Positions 9,601 through 22,117 are shown, counted from the first letter of the stretch. The stretch: DNA of 64,000 nt from Isoetes taiwanensis (GCA_021234155.1 JAJEKV010000027.1:11542716-11606715), one strand, 5' to 3'. Translations and numbers: made by a program. Notes: generated by a model not told the origin, from the letters alone.

Positions 9601-12372
9601 TGAGAGCCGCTTTTAGGGTTAGGGTATCGCCCAGCAAGTATCGCGATCAGATTTTAGGTGTTTGATACCCCATACAATATCATACCAGAAGTAATACATA
9701 AATATGTATTTGGTTGCAAAGTATCTTTCAATTTAATTGTGTAAGATTAACCCTTCACCACAATCTTAACCTATATAAATATTAGGATGATGCTTTTGGC
9801 ATATTATTTAAAGATTCCTCTTTAATTGCGACACGTCAGCTATTTTTATCCGCAACACTTCTATATAGAAGTTTGTTTGACACATCGCATTTAAAAAAGG
9901 CAAAAACTCTTCTGACTATAGCGTGTTCGGCAACTGTGGCAACTCTAGCACATCGCTCCTGCTCGTTTCCATCCTTTTAAGACCCGTTGTTGCCGAACAA
10001 ATTCGGCCAAGTTTCGGCAAGTTCCAATGGTGTGCCAAGTTTTCTGTTCTACTTGGGTCTGGCTTTTATTTTAATGGTGTATCCGAGCAAGAAGACGTGA
10101 GGTCCCTGCTCTAATCTAGGTTCATCTTCATTAATAGACTTCCAAACAGTGGATTTCAGGGACGCAATGCTGCAGAACTAGGTCGTGGTAATGATTGGGT
10201 ATTATACTTTTTCTAGAGGCAGTTAAACCACATGTTCTTTGGATGCATGCATTATGCATATTTAAGAGCCGAGAGCTCTTGCAACTGTGTCTACTCTTAA
10301 ATGCCGCGGCAAGGAGCTCGGAGTTGTTTGTAGAAACGATATGGCATGGTGCTTGAAGACCGATTCATGTATGATCGTCATCTTCCCAGGAAGCATCTAA
10401 CCCCCAAAAGCATCCAGGGGAAAAATGCCCAAAGCATGAAACTACAGGCTTGAGCATATGTGTAAAAGAAATCGCTTAAAGCATATGTTTGTAACAAATG
10501 GCCTCCTCTGATATGGCAGTATGCAGCAAAAAAGAGGTACTATCTTACTGCATCTCTAATGAAAGAACATGATATATGTAAGCAAGCCTTTGGTTATAAT
10601 ATAGTTGAATCTAACCATATTCCTTTAGCCCCGGCTATTCAATACAACGGGCAACGTGTATTTACATTACAAATGCCTTTTATCGCAGACACAGTTGGCC
10701 TCAGACTTAGTGAATGGGATTGTTGTTGACAATAATACAAGGATGATAAAATGTATGGCAATGATTGTCTTAAATACAAGAGACTCCAGGTCTAGCATTT
10801 TCACGATGCAATGGACATCCTTGAGGACATGTAACCATGCAAAGATTGTTCCTGAGGATATATGACCCATGCAAAGACCGCAAATGTATTTTTCTAGATG
10901 TTATTTCAGTTTAACTGATTTGTCCAGTAGGGCTAGAATTAGGTCCAATAAAATGTAGCAGATCCACCTATCTTCACTTTGTAATTGAGCCACTATAATT
11001 TTTGCTTCCCATATATCATCTGTAACTCTATGTCACGTCAAGATTGTCTCCTCCTGATATTGATCATCTTATGCCATTTCACATGGTAAATACTACTTTC
11101 AGGTTGCATATTTTAGTTGACAATGAAATTGATCATAAACTAGATGGACACCAAACTTTATTCAACAATTCCATCACTAAAGATTCTTGCTTGACACATT
11201 ATTTATAAATTCTATGTTGGATTTATGGATCTCCTCCTGGCATTCTTGCTCCATTTCCCATGGACACACTCCTTATTTTCCATTCGTTACTGTGTTTCTA
11301 CAATCCCCAGGCAGAAACGCGGCTTGTGTCATATCTGATTTCTTCTATGCTTTTGCTAGTTCCATAGTAATATTTTGCTTTTCAGATGTATTTGAAATCA
11401 ATCCAGAGTTTTCCCATGCACCTGTGTAATTTAAAGGTTGCTAACCTGTAAGCATCTTTTTCCATATGGGCATTACCATAAATGTTTGCAATAAGACAAT
11501 ATGATGGTACATAATAAGGATCTTAGGGTGAAATCACACTACTGGATGCTCAGGAAGCCTTTCTTTCTTGTTATGGGTAGGGGTTGTGGAGGCCCACGAG
11601 TTTGGCATCACACTAGCACCCAGAATCAACAGGCCACGTCAGAAATTTGTAGAATTGGAACAAGAAAAAGAAATGAAAATTTTGGATCTTCTTTGATCTT
11701 CTTCTGAATGCCTTCGATCTTCTTCTGGATGAACGCATTGCCCTAACTTATCCAATCCCAATTCCATACACTGTCACACATTGGATATTCCACCATGACC
11801 TTATAGACTACGGTTGTTCAATTTTGTTAGGTAGCATTGTACCACAATGATTTGATACAACAGGCAGCAGCAAATTCATATATTTCTTTTTAACATAATG
11901 CTTTTGTACCACACAGATGATAGACGACGACTTGAGATTCATAAAGCAACTGTCCGCAAATCAAAGAAAAAGGTAGATCGATACGACAACAGATGTTAAA
12001 GTGACAAAGAAAGGCTCCAATTCTCCCAAACCACAAACAGGTAACAATTGCGAATGTTGGCACAAGCATCTATTTCCAGAACACATAGAATTCTATATAA
12101 ATATACATGGCCTATTTTCTAAGTGTTGTAGCTTCAAACTTACCTCTGTTTGTTTACAGAGGACTTGCATCTAAGATGCCAATGTACTGCATATGGCTGC
12201 TCCAGGTCAGTCATATTGGGCGATTTTAAGGTTCAATGTGCAAATCCCTTGGCTATAATTTGATTGCACATGGTTTCCCATCATTGAATGATTCATTAAG
12301 CATGGCCAATAACGTCCATTTTCAATGTTTATTACTGATCAAACCTATGATCAAACATAGGTTCATGCTACA
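9601..12372. other. no gene recognised
   Basis: Short open frames only (9923-10114, 10656-10865, 11187-11429, 11501-11707, all plus), none with a recognisable domain. Near 9610 there is a TTTAGGGTTAGGG stretch, only about two telomere-like units. The rest looks like non-coding DNA. Confidence 0.45.
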
Positions 12373-12422
12373 GGTAACGTCTTTCACACTAATGGCAATC
12401 AGTCATCAGCAAACCACAACAA

Positions 12423-12725
12423 ACTCGAGCGGTCTCCAATGGGTCCGTTACAGTCTCTCCCACTAGAACTATGCTCGTCCTCGAGCATCACATACCAAGT
12501 CATGACCTACCATCTAATGGTATTCCGGGTCATACTTGCCCCTATGGAGACTCGAACTCGAGCCCTGCTCTAATACCAAATGTAACGTTCCTAACTAACA
12601 TGCCCTTAACCAGCTGGGCAAAACCGTCTAGACGTTTATGAGTAGTCACTTCTACCCATTTATGCCGGTGTCTCGGGAACACGACACCAAGATCTAATCG
12701 AGCGATCTCCCATGGGTCCGTTACA
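12423..12725 (-). mobile_element. TRIM-like mini-retrotransposon, 3' LTR truncated
   Basis: Read on the minus strand, a 145-bp LTR (12725-12581) begins TGTAACG and ends CGTTACA, a 7-bp terminal inverted repeat. One or two bases later comes TGGTATTAGAGCAGGG, a near match to the initiator-Met tRNA primer-binding site (usual TGGTATCAGAGC). After an internal region of only 128 bp, a purine tract GTGGGAGAGAC directly abuts a second TGTAACGGACCC (12452 downward), the start of the 3' LTR, which stays recognisable for about 30 bp. This is the full architecture of a terminal-repeat retrotransposon in miniature. It carries no genes and would depend on another element's proteins. Confidence 0.75.
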
Positions 12726-12849
12726 AGAGTGTATAGACAAATGGTTATTTGAATAGATGGCAAGTGTCTCTTTTGGTATCTTTGCATATGATATTATTCA
12801 AAAGGCTTAAAATGAATAGTAAAGTGCATGGCTATAAATAGAGTGCATA

Positions 12850-13560
12850 CTATATGAGTCAATGGTATAAAGTTAGACATAGTGTCAATGATAACATCAA
12901 CTCTAGACATAATGTACAAACAAGAGTTAGATCACATGTTAGCATGAGTAGTAGAGTTTGTACTACTGAATGAGTCAATAGTAGCATCAGACATAGGGTT
13001 AGAAATAGAGTCAATAGTAGCATCAGACATAGGGTCACTGGTAGAGTCAGAATTGGAACTAATGATAGTGTCAGACATAGCGTCAGAAGTAGAGGTCAAC
13101 ATAAAGTCAATCATAGCGTCAATTGTAAGGTCAGAACTAGAGTCATTGGTAGAGTCAGAATTGGAAATAATGATAGTGTCAGACATAGCGTCAGAAATAG
13201 AGTTCAGCATAAAGTCAAGCATGCGTCAATTGTAAGGTCAGAACTAGAGTCAGATGACGTGTATGCTTGAACCTAATGCCAACACCTTTGACTCATAGGG
13301 CATCAGTTGTTACGTCAGTTCTAACGTCAGTTATAGCATTAGATTGTTAAATTTATATAGCATCATCTTTAGAGTCAGACATAGCGTCAAAATTAGAGTC
13401 AGATGACATGTATGTTTGAACCTAATGTTAACACCTTTGACTCATAGTGCATCAGCTCCTACCTCAGCTATAACGTCAGCTATAGCGTTAGATTGGTTAA
13501 AAATGATATAGCGTCATCCATAGAGACAGATATAGCGTCAGAATTAGCAACAGAAAAATA
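12850..13560. repeat. degenerate tandem repeat of GTCAGACATAG-type units
   Basis: Short units resembling AGCGTCAGACATAG recur many times. Two higher-order periods are visible. A 108-bp unit begins at 13041 and 13149 with GTAGAGTCAGAATTGGAA. A 149-bp unit has CAGATGAC at 13251 and 13400 and contains GAACCTAATG and TTTGACTCATAG. The minus-strand open frame across it (13222-12932) is simply a Ser/Asp/Thr-rich reading of the repeat. It lies between the TRIM and the LRRC40-like exons. Confidence 0.8.
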
Positions 13561-13632
13561 TCTAACTATAAGTGCTGCTAATAACTACAGAACATTGTTT
13601 TCACCTCAAAAAACACCAAAAATATCCTTCTG

Positions 13633-14251
13633 ATGCTAAAACTGACTCTAATACCCCCTTCCTCTTGTAGTGAAGGATGTTATTGTGAAGTCCATAACCA
13701 CTATGCATGTTCAACAGAAAAATCTACCTCAGCAGCATCAGGTAATATTTTCGGCATGAATATAGAAAACCAAGTTTCAGTAGCATCTCGAGAAGCATCT
13801 TCATCTAAAGTACACATCATTTGCTTGCAGTTTGGCTTCAAGTGTGCAAATCCAAAGTTTGTTCATGTTCTGTCTTCTGTAGTGCATGTTCTGACTCTTG
13901 TCGGAAAGCAATTAAAAGATGTCCCTGCTGCTATTTGGGAAGCTGGGGACATCATTGAAGTCAATCTTTCAAGAAACTTAATTGAACAATTACCAACAGA
14001 GATGGCGATGTGTATCAGCCTTGAGGTAGGTGTTTTGCTTGGGTTTCTTATTCAGATTCATAAAAAGAGGCCTTATTGAAAATGGTTGTTTATCAAGAGA
14101 ATGCTTATGATAAGATCGCGATAAATGATAGTATGTTATATTACAGGTCTTAAGGCTGGAGAACAACAAAATTCATGAGTGGCCACTCCAAGTACTGCAG
14201 TCATTGCCAAAGCTGCATGAACTTGTGTTGGCATGGAATCCCATTCTGGAG
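13633..14251 (+). pseudogene. LRRC40-like leucine-rich repeat gene fragment (two exons)
   Basis: An exon ends at 14025 and another spans 14147-14251; the intron 14026-14146 has GT and AG ends. Both junctions are phase 0. The first exon ends with KDVPAAIWEAGDIIEVNLSR and IEQLPTEMAMCISLE. The second gives VLRLENNKIHEWPL and SLPKLHELVLAWNP. These are leucine-rich repeats of the xLxxNxIxxLP type, and the VPAAIWEAGDI stretch matches the spacer that separates the two LRR blocks in plant LRRC40-like proteins. A good donor follows at 14252, but no further exons were recognised up to 15.4 kb, and the exon start upstream of about 13750 is unclear. It is probably a gene fragment; a functional gene with long introns is less likely. 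Confidence 0.65.
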
Positions 14252-15430
14252 GTAATCCTCTATCTTATGTGTTAATAACATGGCCATGCTTTAACAGGGG
14301 AATGGATAATCTATTATAATATTTATAGGTGGTCTAGTATGATGTTTTGAATTGTGTAATCAAGATCATCAGTTACAAGGTTAGTAATCTGGTGTGACTT
14401 GTGCGACGGCGATGCGGTCCTGCACATAGGCATAGAGTGAATATTCACTTAACATGATCAACATTAATGTGGAAAGACAATCTGGTTGACATAATCAATT
14501 TTTCAGTCCTCCAAGAATTTCACATGTAGTGACATTCTGGGAGAGACGGCTACTAGTTTTAGTGGATATTTGAGTTGATGTACATTTGACAAGTCCGACT
14601 TCACATAATTTCAGGACAGATTTAAATGGTTTGTTCCTCTGTGTTCTCCAAGAATTTCACAGATATTGCATTGTCATTATGATACTCTAATGATTCGTAA
14701 GTGATTGCACCATAGGAAAACTTAGTTGCAGCAAATTAGTCTAGACAAAGATTGACTTGTCAAATTGCAAATCTTGGCTCTATGGCTTTGAAGGTACATT
14801 GTTTCTGCTGCTGCTATACAACCACCTATGATGACCTGTGTGGATTTATGTCTGCACAATCAGTACTTGATAAAACAACAAAGCTAAGTTCAAAGCTTAA
14901 TGCAAAAAACATATGGCCTTCCACTGTCGTATATTCCTTCACTATATTTAAAAAATAGAGATTAAGCTGATAAGATCAAGTACAAATATGATATTTTATG
15001 GAATATTCTAAGAGAATATTCCGTATTCTCCGTATGCGTATTTCACGTATTTGTATTCCGTATTCATTTTTTGGTCTCCTTATTCATTTCCGTATGCGTA
15101 TTATGTCACTGTGATTTCCATGCCCAATTCATAATTCATAAGGCAAGGCATTCAAATACGATAATAACTCACAAATTGAATGTTGCCCATCTGAGCCAAA
15201 AGGAAAGACCTCGAGGACCTGCATGTTTGTAGAATCTGACAATGGTATCAGAGGAACAGTATGTCCCACTCACAAAAAATATCATTGTCAGAAGAACTGT
15301 AAAATTTGATAAAAACACATTTGTGTTAAAAAGATGCATCTCCATAATTGAATGATATGAATCACAAGATGGAGAAAATGAAGAGGCACATGATGCACCA
15401 TACAATAACAACACCCTTTCTAATGCATCA
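14252..15430. other. no gene recognised
   Basis: Intron-like AT-rich DNA following the LRR exons. A small palindrome (GAATATTC copies near 15000-15020) and several CCGTATTC-type short repeats (15020-15090) are present. No further LRR exon was found. Confidence 0.4.
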
Positions 15431-15499
15431 CAACATAACCATTGATGATGCAGTGGACCTAGGTGCCTGAGGAGACAGATCTAGATGATAATGAAGACC

Positions 15500-15725
15500 T
15501 GACTGCAGTTCCTTCAGAAGGTCTACTAGACCTAAAAAGGTTATAGATAAGATGCATGCATACTTTGAATCAAGATATGAGAAAACTTCCTTATACATTG
15601 CCTTCTACAGCAATGTGATCTTTGATGAGCCAACACGTTACAAGGAAGCCATGAACAGTTCCAGGAAAAATGAATGGAGCAAAGCTATGCAAGAAGATTT
15701 CGTCATGGCCTGCTTTATGATTTAT
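15500..15725 (+). pseudogene. Copia reverse-transcriptase N-terminal fragment
   Basis: The frame contains RPKKVIDK-type residues, then DEPTRYKEAMNS and KNEWSKAMQEDF. This matches the start of the Copia RT domain (usual form EPxSYxEAxxxxxxxxWxxAMxEE). The match ends after about 75 codons; no palm motif (YVDD) follows. It is a short relic of a Ty1/Copia polyprotein, with no LTRs recognised around it. Confidence 0.7.
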
Positions 15726-16035
15726 GATGCCCACAAGATCCCTACAGTCATCTGTCACGTGATGAATTTCTCCATTAGCTTCTTTTGATTCCGTGCAATA
15801 GACAAAGTTTTCTGCATGTTCCAAACCGAGCTACAACTTTAAGCCCAAAAAATGAGAAAATTTCTAAGACATCCTTACTACTAAGAATGACACATTCACC
15901 TGTATGTTCCACGAAAGGCATTTTTGCATTTCCGCAGCTTTTGGGACTGCTTAATGTGCCTAAATAAACAAAGAAATGTCATTGCAATTTGGAACCAAGA
16001 ATACTTAAAAAAATAAATATTATCGTAAACATTTG

Positions 16036-16407
16036 ATACTCACTACATATGTTTGGCAAGTCGTCGCTTGATTCAGCATCTGGATCGCTCTTTGCCGTGG
16101 GTGTGCACATCTCAAATGCCACTGGCCCCATATCCAAGCAGTTAAATTCTTCATTTTTAGGGAAGACATCTAATCCAGCACATTCACCAAAAGATCTTTC
16201 AGCTACACCTGATATTACAACAGGAATGTCAACGGACTCCTCCATTTCCTTTTTGGCTTGGTCCACTGCCAAGACCTCCTCTGGAACTTCATCTTGAAGC
16301 TCTGTATTTTCAACAGGTACCATAGCACAATCATTTACAGCATTTGCTGTTTGTACATCCAAACTCAAAGCAGTATGTTTGTACCATAGCTGCATGAAGC
16401 CGACCCT
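16036..16407 (-). CDS. unrecognised exon candidate, acidic
   Basis: A minus-strand open stretch of about 120 codons is bounded by a plausible acceptor (TTTTAG, near 16408) and a consensus donor GTGAGTAT near 16040. It is rich in Glu, Asp, Val and Pro (for example QDEVPEEVLAVDQAKKEMEE) and has no recognised domain. It could be an internal exon of an acidic, poorly structured protein; no neighbouring exon was found. It adjoins the AGATTC repeat field on its right. Confidence 0.3.
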
Positions 16408-16427
16408 CTAAAACACGCCCAGCGTGA

Positions 16428-16830
16428 AAGATTCCCCTAGATTCTTAACATTCTACAAAGATTCCCCTAGATTTCTGAAGATTATCCCAAGGTTCCTTTA
16501 GATTCTGCGATATTCTATGTAGATTCTTCAAGATTTCCGTAGATTCTATAAAGATTTCCCTAGATTCTCCAAGATTTTATCAAGATTCCTCTCGACTCTC
16601 AAAGATTGTATAAAGATTTCCTATCCAGGATTCCCGTAAGATTCTCCAACACAGTAAAAATTTCCTAAGATTCCATACGATTATATAGATTTCGCAAGAT
16701 TTGCTTAATATTCCCTTTAAGTTTTTTAAGATCCTCTGAATTCGCCTAAGATTTTCCAAGACTCTCTGAGATTCCCTAGAGATACCATGGGATTTCATTA
16801 AGATACCCTTCGATTCTCCCAATTGTCAGA
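16428..16830. repeat. degenerate AGATTCY microrepeat field
   Basis: About 400 bp consist of irregularly spaced copies of AAGATTCCCCTAGATTCT-like units with roughly 12-18 bp spacing, interrupted by small variants. The minus-strand open frame 16822-16580 is a by-product of the repeat. Confidence 0.75.
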
Positions 16831-19800
16831 TATTATTAATCTCTTATAACAAATAACATGTATACAGATGTCTCATCCCCTTTTGGGCAAAAGTGGCAGA
16901 AGAGTGGCAATGTTTTTTTCCATTGAGTTTGAGTTAATATCTAAAAATTAGTGTACATAATTGGTTATATTTTTGAGCCATTGCATGGAAATTGTTTATC
17001 TTAGCATGGAAATTGTTTATGTTTTGGTTATTGAGTCTACAACTTTAAGTCAATCATTATGTAGAGACATTTGCATTTCTCGACTTTTCTTTTTCTATAA
17101 AACCTCGAATTTGTTTTTGGAGTTCAACAAATGTGATATTGCAAAATAGCTCTCATTGACACAATGTTACCTTTTGAGTAGTGATAAATTTTTTTACAAA
17201 AAATCATATATTCTCAAGCGGCATCTTTCTAAGGGTGTAAACTAAATTTCAATGGATAATTTAGCAATAGAAATCATATAGGGTTGGCATTATGATGGCA
17301 CGCACATGCATTTGTATTTAGTTTGGTTACAATGCTGGAATATTGATATCACAGATCTACGCACACAAGCTGAAGATCCAAGTTGAAGAATATCTAAGCT
17401 ATGAACAAACACACAAGGCCGCATGGTAGATCCTATGATTGTATATTCACCACAACAATATCTTCTAGACTATTTGCCCTCGACACTTATTTGTTTCAAG
17501 GGTTCCTCTTATTTCAGGACATGCAACAAGCAACAATAAGATTGATACATACTCTAAAAATTATCCGTTATGGTTTCAAGTAAAACAATGTCCTGAGGAT
17601 GCTGGCATACTTACATTCGACCCCTGGAATTGCATTTAAGGTCTATTCGAGACCTTGCAAGCTCCTTCAAATGCATATGTTCGAAAACTTAGTGTTTATT
17701 CCAACTTACCATGCTGTGCACAAGTTGCAATGTGGCATTCCAAAGAATGAGATTTTTCTCGGGAGAACTCATCTGTCTTTTCAAGCTAGGCATCTTATGC
17801 CTAGCCTGATAGTAATCAAACGTTTTGAAAAGATGTAATATAAAAGCATATCTCCAAACGATTTGTACCTTCAGAGCCTGCCATTTGCCATTTGACATTT
17901 CCTCCTAGACAACAATGCATAGAAACCCAGAATCGGACGTCAAATGACATTTTTTTCTGGATCATTCTCAGACTAACAATGACACAACAAAGCAAGAAAT
18001 GAAATTCTAAGAATGGAAAAAGGAAGACAACATGACGACTTAAAACGCGGGGGAATAAAGGACGTGCCTGCTGTAGGGGCAGATCGATTCAATGACGGAT
18101 TGAAGCGGATTGACGCAAGAGATTGAATGGGAGAGAATGCCTTTCCTTAAGGACCGGTATCACAGTAAAGGGCTGCAGAATAACTCTGCAATCATGCATT
18201 GCAATGTCAAGGTAGGCCCAACATATGCTCTGTTTTTCAAACTGCACAAACTTCACACCTTTTATTGAAAGCTTCAGACATTGAGTTGCTGATTTATGGA
18301 ATTTGATGATCATGGCATCCACTATTTACATATCATGCTTCAACATTCTGCAACAAAGAAGCGCAGAGTTAGAGTAATGCTATTAACTAGGTAAACCAAA
18401 GAGTCCTTTCCTGAGATGCAAATGCAAGCTTTACATCAGAGAAAATGGCAGATGCAGCTTTTAATCTGGAATCCACCAACTAAAAATATCAAATGCAAAG
18501 GAGGGTGTAGAAAAACTTTGGGATTATTTGAATCTAGCTATTTCCAAGTGAATAAATGAAACCTGCATATAAAATTCTCTTAGAAGATATGCACATGCCA
18601 TTTAGACTTCTATAAAATCATAAGCAAAAAGGTGAAAAGCAAAGGATTCTTCCATTTAGAACCATTTTACAACTTCTCACAATAAGTTTTAAGGCCATCA
18701 AACATTATTAGCATGGTCATGTAGTCAATATCTTAAGAAGAGACATTACAGGAAAGATTAAGCAGAACGTGCAATGAGTTGGTTGAGTTGGTCTGAATAC
18801 CTGGGCAAGATCAAGTTCTTTCAAGCAATAGTTAGCAGATCATCAATTTGATACTCTACCAAACACTGATTTGGTGGTCACAAACTGCATCAAATTCAGA
18901 AAATTAGTGGACAGGAAAATGTGAAAACCACATAGATAAATCCTATCAAACATCTATTCTCATTCTCATGGTGTTTAACAATCAAACACACTTTAAAGTA
19001 TTTTTCCAATTAAGAGGAATAACTGTCATATCATCATACCTTAAATATTAAACTTCCTTGTCGTTGCTTCTCTTGGTTCCCAGAGGTTAAAATGGAGTCT
19101 GCAAAGAGCACGATCACACTTAGCACATTGTCTAGACCAAGCAAACAACCTGACAAAAAGAGGAAAAAGAAGGACAATGCATGACATTTCTTCTCTGAAT
19201 TCCAAAAAACCAACTTACCTAGCCCTCTTCAACGCCCTGCAAACAAAAAGCACAGAGATAGAGTAACAGCAGGACCTAGGTAAATTAAGAACTATCACAC
19301 CCTATACAAAATAGAAGATCCAAGAGAAACTGACCTGAGACGTAAAAGCCAGATTTGCACAACGTGGAGTGGAAACAAATGCCGTAGATTGAGATCCAAT
19401 GACAAATCCAAACACCGCACTCCTGTGGCAAATCAGAATCAACAAATATAATTCGCAGCCTTGTAGCCTAAATTTCGCTGCCAGACAAAAGTGCAATCTT
19501 CTGCTAGGTCTGGATGTGGCAGATAATCGTGTTCTCCAAGAAGCTCAAGGTTACATTGTAAAGTCGTATCATTGTTCTTCACTTGCCCCTCGCAAGAGGC
19601 GATTGATTTTTGAGGAGTTTTTGGATGTGCACTCTTATGCTTAGGCAGGTTGCTTCACTCGGTGGGTCTCCACTTATCCGCTGAGATTTTATTCCTGTCT
19701 CTGCATTTATACTTGTATTTGACTCTTTGATTGAATAAAGTCTGACGTCCTTCAACAAAAAAAATCTTCACCACTTCCATTTGCAGAACATTCGCCAAAG

Positions 19801-20017
19801 TACACTTGAGATGATCCTAGATGATCAAGCAGTCGGTCAGGGGACTTGGAAGAAAAAAATTAATCTCTTGTGCAAAGACCCTCTGATAAACAATTCAATT
19901 GTGTCTATTGCATACATTTATAAGAAAAATGGCAAGAACTTCAATAAGGTTCGAAATGAGAGCTCATGAAACAGAGCTTTTTTAAGAATTCTGTAGAGTT
20001 CTTGCAGAAAAAAAAGG
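16831..20017. other. no gene recognised; possible minus-strand splice remnants
   Basis: Mostly AT-rich DNA. On the minus strand a few AG...GT-bounded short segments occur, for example an open stretch ending CAG/GTCAGT at about 19336 and a small segment with AG/GTAAGT near 19223. These could be exons of an untranslated or decayed transcript. On the plus strand 19500-19770 ends with an AATAAAG signal and a short A-run, resembling a retroelement or transcript 3' end. Nothing can be named. Confidence 0.3.
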
Positions 20018-20164
20018 TTAAGAGATGCACCTAATGTATTGCCAACAATATAAGAGGTCGGTTCCATAACCAGTAGATCCACCAACGATGATTTCTTTGG
20101 CACAGGAACTATGGATAATGGCAGCCATAGCAAAAAAAAGAGAACAAGGGCTAAGGGCTGCCAT
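20018..20164 (-). pseudogene. possible phytocyanin-like N-terminal exon
   Basis: Starting at 20164, the minus strand encodes a hydrophobic signal-peptide-like segment ending HSSCA, then KEIIVGGSTGYGTD. This resembles the start of mature plant phytocyanins (usual form xxxxVGGSxGW). The copper-binding His, Cys and Met region does not follow in the window, and the frame ends at 20018. A truncated gene or an exon with the rest lost is possible, but the match is short. Confidence 0.3.
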
Positions 20165-20497
20165 GCAAAAACTCCTCCCTGGACGCCTGCCATAGCCAGA
20201 AAACACCCGACTATGTTTGAAGAAGCTCAATCCAGAAACCTATTCTTACCATCCGACTCTGTTTGAAAAAGCCCTCTAACATGAAAGCATGTTCTTCACA
20301 TCCTCTGTTATTCCCGAGGCAGAAGCCAACAAAAGCTCCATCGCAAAGACAGGACAAGGCAGAGCAGGGCCTCCGGGACTCTGAGAAGAGAAGCTGGGGG
20401 ATGGAGCCATCTTCTGCTGCTTTTTTGCTTTGAGAAGAGAAGCGGAGCGGGAACGGAGGAACAACGCGAGAGAAGGAATGGGGCTGGATGACCGAGC

Positions 20498-20504
20498 ATT
20501 TATA
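20498..20504 (-). promoter_or_regulatory. TATA box candidate
   Basis: On the minus strand CTATAAATGC is followed about 30 bases later by a CT-rich leader-like stretch and an ATG in good context near 20418 (44-codon frame, no recognised domain). It would drive a minus-strand transcript towards 20 kb. Confidence 0.35.
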
Positions 20505-20581
20505 GGCAGCAGCCAGTTTTTAGCAGTCATCAGCATATGCTAGGCATATACCTGGATATGCCTACATACCCACATAAACGA

Positions 20582-20606
20582 GGGTTTGCCCCCCTAGGGG
20601 CAACCC
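20582..20606. repeat. GGGTTTGCCCC hairpin, copy 1
   Basis: Inverted arms GGGTT(T)GCCCC and GGGGCAACCC followed by CAAAAA. A closely similar hairpin in the same orientation lies at 27809-27831. A second hairpin, arms TAGGCATAT and ATATGCCTA, lies just left at 20541-20564. Confidence 0.7.
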
Positions 20607-20960
20607 AAAAAAGAAAGAGATAAGCTATTAACCGAATTGGAGACAACATCCAGCGCTTCTCATGGGCAGACACAAAAAATGCAGGATTTATATGTGCAGA
20701 AGCATCCATCTAATGTTTTCTGATAAATGCTTCAATTCTTAAATGTTACTTAACATTTTAATGATGGATATAGTTCCAATCAATGGCCATCGAATATTGA
20801 ATGCCACCGCTTTGTTTTCTATAGGAAGGTTCTGTATGAAAAATGCCATGTTATCTCTAGATATCCCGATCATTTGTGCCTTTGTATGGGTATTTGATTT
20901 GCTAACATAAACCATCTACTTAGAAAAATCACTGGACTCCCTCACTGTCGTGTGTTAAAG

Positions 20961-21152
20961 TCTAAGAAGCATAAAAATTTAGCATGTTTGTTAAAGAAAG
21001 AAAGGTAGATCATATTATTCAAAGCCTAAGAAGCATAAAACATTTAAAATGTTTGTTAAAGAAAGAAAGGTTATTATATTATTCAAAGCCTAAGAAGCAT
21101 AAAACATTTAGCATGTTTGTTAAAGAAAGAAAGGTAGATCATATTATTCGAG
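20961..21152. repeat. three tandem copies of a 64-bp unit
   Basis: Units start at 20961, 21025 and 21089 (YCTAAGAAGCATAAAA). Each contains TTTGTTAAAGAAAGAAAGG. The third copy is closest to the first. The plus-strand frame across it is a by-product. Confidence 0.9.
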
Positions 21153-22028
21153 TAGTCATGTCATTCCAATGTAAAACCATCTTTTGTAAATGAAGTGACA
21201 AATTTATGATGGGGCATTAGTGCCTTTTGTGCGAAACATATAAATGACTTACATAGCATAATGATTGGAATATATGCATGCACAACGCATACAGAAATTA
21301 GTTGATGTTACAAGCTCTGCAACATCTAATAATCGAAACAGGTTGTTCTTGATCCAGACATGTTTGTTGTTGATCCAAAGTTGTTGCTGCTTCAGTAGGT
21401 CATGAATCAGCTACAGTTGATCGACGCCAGCTTTGCAGCTTAGTTGGTTAGACCTTCCTGGCATGATCTTACTAAAGTGTGCTTAGTAGTGATATGATGT
21501 GATTTCTAGCTACTAGTAAGTTAGAGGATCATAATAGTGGTCTAACTGATAACTGAGCTATGTGTTGATGATTCATGGACTAATTGTTTTGTAATTGATT
21601 CATAAACAAAAAGTCAATGAATTAAAATTGCATTATGAAATGGATAAACATTATTTGAGCCATAAAAACATGTATAATGTGTGATGCATATTGCATTAAA
21701 CCTATCAAAAGGACATCTAGCATTGTATGCTTGAAAGTATTTTATGATATGATGCACATTGCAATGTTGCACCTGTTTGATGATCTGCTTAAATGTTACA
21801 TGAAGTATGCATATTGAAAACTTCATTTGAACTATGTCTGGACGATTGTGCCGGTGCCTTATTTGTATTAATGGATGTAAATGCTATGAACTGCAAGTGT
21901 TGATGGTCTAGCATTCTATAACCTCTAATAGAACTGCTGATGGTCTATCATTGAGTAGTATTACATTAATGGATGTATGTGGATATGTTATCATGGCCTC
22001 TGAACTGCATCAATGGATGTATATGAGG
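21153..22028. other. no gene recognised
   Basis: AT-rich DNA upstream of the Copia remnant. No gag domain was found, although the element's 5' part would be expected here. Confidence 0.4.
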
Positions 22029-22030
22029 CA

Positions 22031-22117
22031 TGTGCTGTTGGGAAGCAACATGTGAGATATGTGCTATTGGAAAGCAACATATGAGACGTGTGCTATTGGG
22101 AAGCAACATCGCCCTCC
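22031..22117 (+). repeat. 29-bp repeat, three copies, inside Copia remnant
   Basis: TGTGCT starts at 22031, 22060 and 22089, each followed by RTTGGRAAGCAACAT. The unit encodes the C-x-x-GKQH part of the pre-integrase zinc-binding region. Because 29 is not a multiple of three, only the last copy reads into the integrase. Confidence 0.8.

Noticed and set aside
9608-9622. Interstitial telomere repeat
   Set aside because: Only about two TTTAGGG-like units, which can occur by chance.
11923-11975. Short plus-strand exon (EIHKATVRKSKKK)
   Set aside because: Bounded by AG and GT, but too short and isolated to support a gene.
12932-13222. Ser/Asp-rich 96-codon minus frame as a secreted or structural protein
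   Set aside because: It is an open reading of the tandem repeat, and the opposite strand is open too.
15979-16395. 138-codon minus frame as a complete gene
   Set aside because: The ATG-to-stop frame runs past a consensus donor (GTGAGTAT); an internal exon is more plausible, and no domain supports either reading.
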